Origin: Brevundimonas sp. EYE_349
GTDB taxonomy: Bacteria > Pseudomonadota > Alphaproteobacteria > Caulobacterales > Caulobacteraceae
NCBI RefSeq assembly: GCF_023147505.1
Contig: NZ_JAHXPB010000008.1
Span: 95,474 to 159,473 of the forward strand
Length of the DNA stretch: 64,000 bases
Direction of reading: 5' to 3'
In this document: one piece after another, positions 57,855-64,000 of the stretch
How positions within the stretch are numbered: position 1 is the stretch's first letter
Layout: every line of letters begins with the position of its first letter
Notes under the pieces: model-generated
The model's database searches: none
What the model saw: only the letters and a program-made list of their open reading frames with translations
Told to the model about the DNA's origin: nothing
Made by a program: the position numbers and the translations under genes

Positions 57855-60800
57855 CCACCACCCTGGCATCCGCATTGGCGCCGGAGTGGAAAGACCGCTT
57901 GGGGCTTACACATCGGCGCTCGCCTGAACTCTACGAGTCAGCCGAGGCCGTCAGCGACGTGCCGCACGCGCCGGCTATCAGAGCTGCCCTGACAGAAATG
58001 GGCGTATCGGCGATCTTCTGCGTACAGGGCGTCCCGACCGTCGCGATTCTGGAAGCTGATCACTACGATCGCGCCGCGATCATCGATCTTCACGGCGCGC
58101 TCTGGAATCAGGGCCTGGCCAGCCTGTTGCTGGTTATCGCTGACGATACGCTCAGAGCGTTTTCGCTCGCCCGTACCCCGTTGAGCGATCCAGGCGAGGC
58201 CTTCGAGCGCCGCTGCCTCATCGATAGCCTCAGTCTGACGACTGAAGCGCTGCGGTTTCAGAATCTGATTTACGGCGCGGAATCCGGACGCCTCTGGAAG
58301 GACTATGGCGAGTATTTTCCGCCGAAAGAACGCATCGATCAGGTTCTCCTCGACAATCTGAACGCCTCCCACGATCTCCTGCAGAAAGCCGCGCTCGCTC
58401 CCGACGCGGCGCAGGCCCTGCTCATACAAGCGATGTTTATCGCCTACCTTGAAGACCGGGAGATCGTAACGCCCGCCTACTTTGCCGCTGTCTCCGAAAA
58501 GAGCGCGGAGAGCTTTTCGGCGCTGCTGGAAACAGGCGACGTCAATCTCTTCCGGTCCTTCTTCCGGACGCTCCATGCGGATTTCAACGGCGACCTGTTC
58601 GTCGCGCCGTGCTCGTTCGAGCCCATGGGGGAGGCGCCGGAAATCACGCCCGCCCATCTCACGATCCTGGCGCGTTTCCGGTCAGGCCGCGAAGAAATGG
58701 CGCATTCCGGGCAGCAGCGGTTCTGGGGCTATGACTTCCGCTATATCCCGATCGAGCTCGTCAGCGCCGTCTACGACCGATTCTTGGGTGAACGCGAGGC
58801 CGAACGGCGCGCCAACGGCGCCTACTACACGCCCATGTTCCTCGCCGACACGGTCGTTTCCCAGGCTTGGGAGATGTTGCCAGATGCGACAAGGACGACA
58901 GGAAACTTCCTCGACCCCGCCTGCGGTTCAGGCGTTTTCCTCGTCCGCTCCTTCCAGCGGCTCTGCGAACACTGGCGCGCCAAGCACAAGACGCAGACGA
59001 TTTCCTGGAAGACGCTGCTGTCGTTGCTGAGTCAGATTCATGGCTGGGATTTGAATGGCGGCGCCGTTCGGGTCGCCGTGTTTTCGCTTTACGTCGCCCT
59101 CCTCGAGGAGGTGTCGCCACGCGACATCCGCAAGCTCATCACCCGGGGAAAACTCCTCCCGGAACTCTGGGGCAAGACCCTCGTCTGCCGCGACTTCTTC
59201 GAAGTGTCCCCTGACGGCGCTCGATACGAGGTCATCATCGGCAATCCGCCATGGACCAGCCGCCGCGGTCCGGCGCGTTCGTCCGTACAGTGGAGCAAAA
59301 ATGCGGGCCATCCCATGCCCGGTGGCGAAGACGCCTGGGCATTCAGCTGGAAGGCCTTGTCGCATCTCGCTGACGGCGGACTGATCGCGTTCCTACTGCC
59401 GGCGATGGGGTTTTTGCACAACCACGCCCAAAAGACGGTCGAAGCGCGTGATGCGTTCTTCCGAAAATCCCAGGTCCGCCGCGTCATCAACTTCGCTGAC
59501 CTGCGGTTCCAGCTCTTCGAGAAAGCCCATCGTCCAGCCGCTCTGATCATCTACGGCAGCGCGAACCCGGATAATTTCCCGTATCGCTTCGACTACTGGG
59601 CGCCAAAGGCAGACCTTAATCTGCGCATCAAGCGCGTCATCACGCTGAGCAGTGCGGACAAGGCCGCGCTCGGGGTCGGCGCGGTTCTCGATAACCCGCT
59701 CATCTTCAAGCAGCGCCTTTGGATGCGCGAGCCGGATGCCAAGCTCTTCGGCTATCTCGCAAGGCTTCCCAAGCTAGAGGCCTTCGTCAACGACTTCGGC
59801 GGCCTGAGCCGCCGCCGCGAAGAGCCGGGCGATCGATGGGTCATCGGGCAGGGCTATCAGCCCTTCAATGAAGACAGCAATAGCGATGCGCCTCCACTCG
59901 AAAGCACGTACGTCGGCCGACTGCCGGACCTACCCATTGCGGCCTATTCACGCCTAGCTCAGACCGTGGATGGCCTGCTGCCGGCCGCATCGTCGACGGT
60001 TCGTCGCCGGGGATTCGAGGCCGGGTTCGACGGCTCGCGCATCCTTATTCCGCGCGGGGTGGAGACCTCGCAAAACCGCCTTCGGGCCGCGTATTGCGAT
60101 CAACCGCTGACCTTTCAGCATATCTTCCAGGCGATCGTGGTGCCGGACGGTCAGAGCGATCGCGCCAAGCTCCTGACGGCGATCCTCAATAGCCGCGTCG
60201 CGGTCTGGTACGCATTTCATGGCACCGCTTCGTTCGGCTCGGATCGCCCCGAAGTCCAGCAGGCCGACCTGCTGCATTTGCCGTTTCCATCGTCCGACGA
60301 TGTCCCCGATCCAGCTTCAGCCGCAGAGGCCGCCCTTGAGCTGATTGCGATTGTGGACGACGCACGCGAACGCTCCAACGAGCCGTTCTCGATGCAGGTC
60401 GATGAGGGTGACATCCTGCGAGCAATCGACCGGCTAGCGTACCAATACTTCTGCCTGTCACCCGACGAAATCGCGCTGATCGACGATACCGTCGAAGCGA
60501 TCCTTCCTGCGCTTCAACCCCATGAAGGCCACTTCCCGAAACTCTGGGGCCCGCCCGACGAGCCGCAACGCGCTCAATACGCGCACACATTATCGGCCAG
60601 CCTCGCGGACTGGTTTAAGGGCAAGAAGATCGATGCGCGCCTTGTCGCGCGCGGCGCCGACTTGGCGATCCTCCGCCTTCATCTGGGCGGCCATGAAGAC
60701 TATGCCGAAGATTCGACCGGTGAGCTCAGCGAGGTGCTCGAGCAACTTGCCGCCCACATCCACAGACCTCTCGACGGCAATTTCCAGCTCATGCCGGACC

Positions 60801-60949
60801 TGCGCGTTTTCGTCGGTGACTGCCTCTACCTCATCAAGCCTATGCAGATGCGCTTCTGGCTGCGCTCCACCGCGCTCGCCGATGCCGATGGAATAGCGCT
60901 CGACCTCCAGCAAGCCGCCGCCCTGCCCCAACAGCGGGGCGCGGATTGA
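57851..60949 (+). CDS. Eco57I-like N6-adenine DNA methyltransferase
   Basis: A 1032-residue protein. Residues about 1-300 form an N-terminal part (CVQGVPTVAILEADHYDRA then IIDLHGALWNQGL). The methylase core follows: GAYYTPMFLAD, motif I DPACGSGVFLVRSF (about 352-367) and motif IV IGNPPW (about 463-468), both needed for SAM binding and adenine methylation. The C-terminal 350 residues include a target-recognition-like region (LLTAILNSRVAVWYAFHGTA). I see no clear ExK nuclease site within it, so cleavage may come from the next gene, whose ATG overlaps its stop. It may resemble BREX PglX or type IIG enzymes. Confidence 0.85.
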   Translation: MTTTLASALAPEWKDRLGLTHRRSPELYESAEAVSDVPHAPAIRAALTEMGVSAIFCVQGVPTVAILEADHYDRAAIIDLHGALWNQGLASLLLVIADDTLRAFSLARTPLSDPGEAFERRCLIDSLSLTTEALRFQNLIYGAESGRLWKDYGEYFPPKERIDQVLLDNLNASHDLLQKAALAPDAAQALLIQAMFIAYLEDREIVTPAYFAAVSEKSAESFSALLETGDVNLFRSFFRTLHADFNGDLFVAPCSFEPMGEAPEITPAHLTILARFRSGREEMAHSGQQRFWGYDFRYIPIELVSAVYDRFLGEREAERRANGAYYTPMFLADTVVSQAWEMLPDATRTTGNFLDPACGSGVFLVRSFQRLCEHWRAKHKTQTISWKTLLSLLSQIHGWDLNGGAVRVAVFSLYVALLEEVSPRDIRKLITRGKLLPELWGKTLVCRDFFEVSPDGARYEVIIGNPPWTSRRGPARSSVQWSKNAGHPMPGGEDAWAFSWKALSHLADGGLIAFLLPAMGFLHNHAQKTVEARDAFFRKSQVRRVINFADLRFQLFEKAHRPAALIIYGSANPDNFPYRFDYWAPKADLNLRIKRVITLSSADKAALGVGAVLDNPLIFKQRLWMREPDAKLFGYLARLPKLEAFVNDFGGLSRRREEPGDRWVIGQGYQPFNEDSNSDAPPLESTYVGRLPDLPIAAYSRLAQTVDGLLPAASSTVRRRGFEAGFDGSRILIPRGVETSQNRLRAAYCDQPLTFQHIFQAIVVPDGQSDRAKLLTAILNSRVAVWYAFHGTASFGSDRPEVQQADLLHLPFPSSDDVPDPASAAEAALELIAIVDDARERSNEPFSMQVDEGDILRAIDRLAYQYFCLSPDEIALIDDTVEAILPALQPHEGHFPKLWGPPDEPQRAQYAHTLSASLADWFKGKKIDARLVARGADLAILRLHLGGHEDYAEDSTGELSEVLEQLAAHIHRPLDGNFQLMPDLRVFVGDCLYLIKPMQMRFWLRSTALADADGIALDLQQAAALPQQRGAD

Positions 60950-61602
60950 TGCTGATCGGCGATGTGCAGGGATGGGTCGACAATTTCGTATCGTTTGATG
61001 ATCGCTTCCTGGAGAGGATCGCGGCAGCGTGGCCCGCATGCATGGCGGTTCTTCCCGATCAGCCTGGGGAGGATGACATCACCATCAACCTCGTCGATCG
61101 GCTGGCCAAGGACGTCGTGGTGCGTCGGTTGTGCCATTGGGTCGAATATCAGTTCGAGCCGTTCGGCCTCGCGCCCGACGGGTCGAAATTCAGCAAGGGT
61201 ATCATCGACATCGCCGTGCTCTTCGACTGGGATCGGCAGCGCTACCTGGCCTACGAGTGCAAGCGGCTCAACGTGATCAACGGCGGGAGCCGCAGTTCCC
61301 TAGCCACCGTGTACGTCACCCAGGGCATGATGCGTTTTCTTACCGAGCAGTATGCCGAACAGCTGCCTGTGGGCTGCATGCTCGGTTACGTGCTCGACGG
61401 CGACGTGCCCTTCGCCCAATCGCGGATTGCCGACGCCATCGGCGGCCATGTCCCTCTCTCGTTGGCTGAGGGACCTACGCCCCTGGCCGCGATCCAAACG
61501 ATCGAGCGCTTCCGCACGCGACACACACGCCCGACCGGATCGTCTGTCGAGCTTCGTCACGCGCTATTTTCGAAGCCATCGGCGGCCGCGCCAAACGCCT
61601 GA
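60949..61602 (+). CDS. PD-(D/E)XK-type nuclease partner
   Basis: A 217-residue protein, fused in expression to the methylase by an ATGA overlap (ATG at 60949). GIIDIAVLFDWDRQRYLAYE and the following CK give D-x17-E-C-K, and VTQGMMRFLTEQ supplies the conserved Gln, which is the PD-(D/E)XK nuclease signature. It is the most likely DNA-cleaving subunit of a restriction-modification pair. No DNA-binding domain is obvious. It might also be an accessory to the OLD/UvrD pair downstream. Confidence 0.7.
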   Translation: MLIGDVQGWVDNFVSFDDRFLERIAAAWPACMAVLPDQPGEDDITINLVDRLAKDVVVRRLCHWVEYQFEPFGLAPDGSKFSKGIIDIAVLFDWDRQRYLAYECKRLNVINGGSRSSLATVYVTQGMMRFLTEQYAEQLPVGCMLGYVLDGDVPFAQSRIADAIGGHVPLSLAEGPTPLAAIQTIERFRTRHTRPTGSSVELRHALFSKPSAAAPNA

Positions 61603-61648
61603 CGAAAGCAGCACGCGTGCGGGGCTCTTTTTTGAAGCTCAAGCGCGC

Positions 61649-61673
61649 CTTGTACTGATCCATGAAGTACAAG
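61649..61673. promoter_or_regulatory. dyad upstream of the OLD nuclease gene
   Basis: Perfect 8-bp arms CTTGTACT and AGTACAAG separated by nine bases, in the 151-bp gap before 61754. It differs from the 57326 dyad, so it is a separate possible control point or an RNA hairpin. AGGGGAGG precedes the next start. Confidence 0.4.
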
Positions 61674-61753
61674 TGACGAAATCATGGAAGGCCGCGACTG
61701 CCAATCAAGGGAAACTTGACGCGATCGGCCACCAATAAGGGGAGGTCGGGTAC

Positions 61754-63739
61754 ATGTTTATTGAGCGGCTCAGTCTGACGAATTTCCGTTGCTTCGGGCC
61801 GGAAGTGACAAGCGTCAATCTAACCTCGGGCCTCACGACCTTCGTCGGCGTCAACGGCGCGGGCAAGACCGCCCTGATGCAGGCCCTCCAGCGCCTGTTC
61901 GGCGTGACCGGAGATCAGCGACGCCTACGGCGCCAGGATTTCCATGTCCCCTCCGCCGAGCTGGTCGCGCCGCTTCAGCGAACCTTCGTGCTGGAGGCGA
62001 TCATCGCCTTTCCGGAACTGGACGCCGACGGCGCCGGCGGCGCGGCCATTCCCGAATTCTTCCACCAAATGGCCGCTGAAGACGCAGGCAAGCTGAAATG
62101 CCGCCTGCGTCTCGAAGCGACCTGGACCGATGACGGTTCTCTCGACGGCGCGATTGAACATAAATACTGGGCGATCAGGACTTTCGGTGCATTCGCCGAC
62201 GCCGATTGCACCGAGCTGAAAGCAACCGACCGGGCGCGGATCCAAATGATCTACGTGCCGGCGACGCGGGACGGCGCGTCCCAGGTGACGGCCTTCCTGC
62301 GTGGCAGGCTGTGGCGCGCCATCAACTGGTCGCAGGGCGTCCGCGACATGTTCACAAACGCCGGGACGACATTGAACGGCGCTTTCGCCGGGGAGCCGGC
62401 CGTCGACGTGATCGCGGCGGCGGTGACGCGGCGATGGCAGGAAGTCTACACAGCCGGGACCGACACGACGCCGGTCTTCCGTCCGCTCGATCTGAGGTTC
62501 GAGCATTTCATCCGCAAGGTCGAGGTGGTCTTTCGCCCCGACGAAGCCGGCCGCGAGCGGGCGCTCGATGATCTCAGCGACGGCCAGAGGTCGCTCTTCC
62601 ATCTGGCCATGACCGCGGCGACGCTGGATGTCGAAGCCGGGATCGTGGCCGATCCCGCAGGTGCCGGTTTCCAGGCTGGCGGCGTTCCGCTGCCAGCGCT
62701 GACCCTCATCGCGATCGAAGAACCCGAGAACAACCTCGCGCCTTTCTATCTCTCCCGCATCATTCGGCAGATCCAAGACCTGACGAAGTCGCCGCAGGCG
62801 CAGGCCGTGGTCTCCAGCCATTCCCCGAGCATCCTCGCCCGGGTCGATCCTACCCAAGTCCGGCACTTCCGCCTCGACCCGCAGGATCGAACGGCTCGCA
62901 TCCGTCCGATTAGGCTCCCCACCGGCGAGGAAGAAGCGTCGAAATTCATCCGCGAGGCCGTCCGCACCTATCCCGAACTCTATTTCGCGCGCTTCGTCGT
63001 GCTGGGGGAAGGCGCGTCCGAGGAAGTCGTTCTTCCTCGTCTCGCCGACGTCATGGGGCTCGACATCGATCGATCCTTCGTCGCGGTCGTTCCCCTGGGC
63101 GGTCGCCATGTAAACCACCTGTGGCGACTGCTGACCGACCTCGACATTCCTTACGCCACCTTGCTGGATCTGGACTGGGGCCGTTCCGGAGGCGGTTGGG
63201 GCCGTATCAAGACAGCCTGTACGCAACTGCTCGCGAACAACGTCACGCCTCAGGCCATTTTCGGAGCGCACCTTCTCCCGCTGGGGCCAGCGGAGAACTT
63301 GGTGGCCTTTGACGCTCTGCCGCCGACAGATTTCGCGCATCTCACCCAGTGGGCGAATTGGCTGCGCCGGTTCAACGTCTTCTTCTGCACGCCCCTCGAT
63401 CTCGACTATTCGATGCTCAAGGCGTTTCCCGTCGCCTATCAGGTCATCGAACCCGGCCGCCAAGGGCCGTCACCCGCCGGGGAACCTCGCACATCGGTTC
63501 TGGGCGACGACGGCCTGCCTCACCTTTACGGTGCGGACCAAGACGTCTTGATGCGTTGGTATCGCTATCTGTTCCTGGGGCGCGGCAAGCCGAGCACCCA
63601 CGTCCGGGTGCTGAGCTCGCAAGACCCGGTCGCGCTCGCGGCGGGCGCGCCCGAAGAGTTGCGCGCGCTCCTGACCTCGATTGTCGCGCGCCTGACGCCA
63701 CCACCACCGCCGCCACCGCCGCCCCTCGCGGGCCTGTGA
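61754..63739 (+). CDS. OLD-family ATP-dependent endonuclease (GajA-like)
   Basis: A 661-residue SMC-type ATPase plus TOPRIM nuclease. Walker A is GVNGAGKT (32-39), the ABC signature LSDGQRSLFHLAM, Walker B LIAIEEPENNL (about 317-327), and SSHSPSIL the switch. The TOPRIM domain begins with FVVLGEGASEEVVLPRL (about 414-431), and LLDLDWG (about 469) gives the metal-binding acidic pair. The C-terminus is polyproline (PPPPPPPPP). In Gabija, such a protein (GajA) nicks DNA and partners with a UvrD-like GajB, and such a helicase follows here two bases downstream. Confidence 0.88.
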   Translation: MFIERLSLTNFRCFGPEVTSVNLTSGLTTFVGVNGAGKTALMQALQRLFGVTGDQRRLRRQDFHVPSAELVAPLQRTFVLEAIIAFPELDADGAGGAAIPEFFHQMAAEDAGKLKCRLRLEATWTDDGSLDGAIEHKYWAIRTFGAFADADCTELKATDRARIQMIYVPATRDGASQVTAFLRGRLWRAINWSQGVRDMFTNAGTTLNGAFAGEPAVDVIAAAVTRRWQEVYTAGTDTTPVFRPLDLRFEHFIRKVEVVFRPDEAGRERALDDLSDGQRSLFHLAMTAATLDVEAGIVADPAGAGFQAGGVPLPALTLIAIEEPENNLAPFYLSRIIRQIQDLTKSPQAQAVVSSHSPSILARVDPTQVRHFRLDPQDRTARIRPIRLPTGEEEASKFIREAVRTYPELYFARFVVLGEGASEEVVLPRLADVMGLDIDRSFVAVVPLGGRHVNHLWRLLTDLDIPYATLLDLDWGRSGGGWGRIKTACTQLLANNVTPQAIFGAHLLPLGPAENLVAFDALPPTDFAHLTQWANWLRRFNVFFCTPLDLDYSMLKAFPVAYQVIEPGRQGPSPAGEPRTSVLGDDGLPHLYGADQDVLMRWYRYLFLGRGKPSTHVRVLSSQDPVALAAGAPEELRALLTSIVARLTPPPPPPPPPLAGL

Positions 63740-63741
63740 CC

Positions 63742-63915
63742 ATGCGCCTTATTCGGCCAGACGACTGGCGCCCCAGCGGCATCGACGATCTTGAACCGGC
63801 GGCGTGGAACGCCCTGCGCCACGCCGGCTCGGCGTGCGTGGTCGCGGGCCCCGGAGCGGGCAAGACCGAATTCCTAGGTAGTGTGGACAAAGTGGATTCC
63901 CAAATCACCAGATGA
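63742..63915 (+). pseudogene. UvrD-like helicase, truncated by the IS element
   Basis: Only the first 45 or so residues of a superfamily I helicase remain: the Q-motif-like LEPAAWNALRHAGSACVVAG and Walker A GPGAGKTEF. At CTAG 63874-63877 the sequence changes to the end of an IS element, so the frame ends at TGA 63913 after a foreign GSVDKVDSQITR tail. The remaining helicase should lie beyond the IS, outside the window, if not deleted. It begins two bases after the OLD gene stop. Confidence 0.8.
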
Positions 63916-64000
63916 CTGATTCAAGGCTGCTCTTTGCGGAGAGTGGCGTTGGTTCGTGGTTTGATGTCGGACGAGGAATGGGCGTTCTTCGAGCCGTTCG
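63878..64000. mobile_element. IS5-family insertion element, left end only
   Basis: The element begins right after CTAG, the preferred target of IS5-type elements (about 63878), and is cut by the window end. Its transposase start is visible at 63964. The right end and target duplication are not included, so the family call rests on the transposase N-terminus. Confidence 0.6.
63934..64000 (+). CDS. IS5-family transposase, N-terminal fragment
   Basis: ATG at 63964 gives MSDEEWAFFEPF, the common N-terminus of IS5-type DDE transposases; a TTG at 63934 would add RRVALVRGL, also seen in related elements. The catalytic DDE residues lie beyond the window. Confidence 0.7.
   Translation, partial: MRRVALVRGLMSDEEWAFFEPF

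Larger units (their letters stand above)
51052..64000. mobile_element. integrative genomic island, left part
   Basis: The interruption of radC, the adjacent P4-type integrase and the defence-type cargo indicate an integrated island. The crossover is probably within or next to the HNHP codons of radC (about 51039-51051). The right end, with the rest of radC, is not in the window. The cargo read so far is a secreted nuclease, a HEPN-like protein, an AbiE operon with two extra genes, and a methylase/nuclease/OLD/UvrD operon broken by an IS5-family element. Confidence 0.75.

Overview
The window looks like a high-GC alphaproteobacterial chromosome segment, most likely Caulobacteraceae and close to Brevundimonas. 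The reasons are a large TonB-dependent receptor, an ELM1-family protein, a GreA beginning [12 protein letters not shown], an HWE-type histidine kinase, two SleB-type cell-wall hydrolases, a DUF6481 protein, and palindromic intergenic repeats built on GTCATCCTCGG or CGTCATTCCG. This is a judgement from gene content, not a database match.

Positions 1-41,700 are a dense housekeeping region: TonB receptor, RraB-like protein, carB, a chemoreceptor, a dicarboxylate symporter, GST, greA, trxB, aldo/keto reductase, an HWE kinase with a single-domain response regulator, a hybrid histidine kinase interrupted by an in-frame amber codon, two cell-wall hydrolases on either side of that kinase, the NAD operon (nadA - site-2 protease - nadB - nadC, with a candidate operator), ilvA, a metallophosphatase, an alkylation-repair pair (an Ada-like fusion with its glycosylase core deleted, plus ogt), two small regulator/membrane-protein operons (XRE and PadR type) and uvrB.

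Positions 41,700-51,000 hold one gene of foreign appearance (41926-43362, a lower-GC PD-(D/E)XK-like protein), a divergent pair of related HTH proteins, an RhlE-type RNA helicase, a FadL-type porin, map, a lipoprotein and a radC that breaks off inside its JAMM metal-binding motif.

From about 51,050 to the window end lies the left part of an integrative genomic island inserted in radC. It starts with a P4-type tyrosine integrase and a secreted nuclease, then carries a defence cargo. One module is a HEPN-like protein. The second is a four-gene, translationally coupled minus-strand operon: AbiEi antitoxin, AbiEii nucleotidyltransferase toxin, an unknown 283-residue protein and an Apea-like HEPN protein. 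It sits behind an inverted repeat that covers the ribosome binding site. The third is a plus-strand operon: HTH regulator, Eco57I-like N6-adenine methyltransferase, PD-(D/E)XK nuclease, OLD-type ATPase/TOPRIM nuclease and a UvrD-like helicase. The helicase is cut after its Walker A motif by an IS5-family element that runs off the window.

The two most novel-looking units are the methylase/nuclease/OLD/UvrD operon, which resembles a restriction-modification pair joined to a Gabija-like pair, and the AbiE operon with two extra genes.
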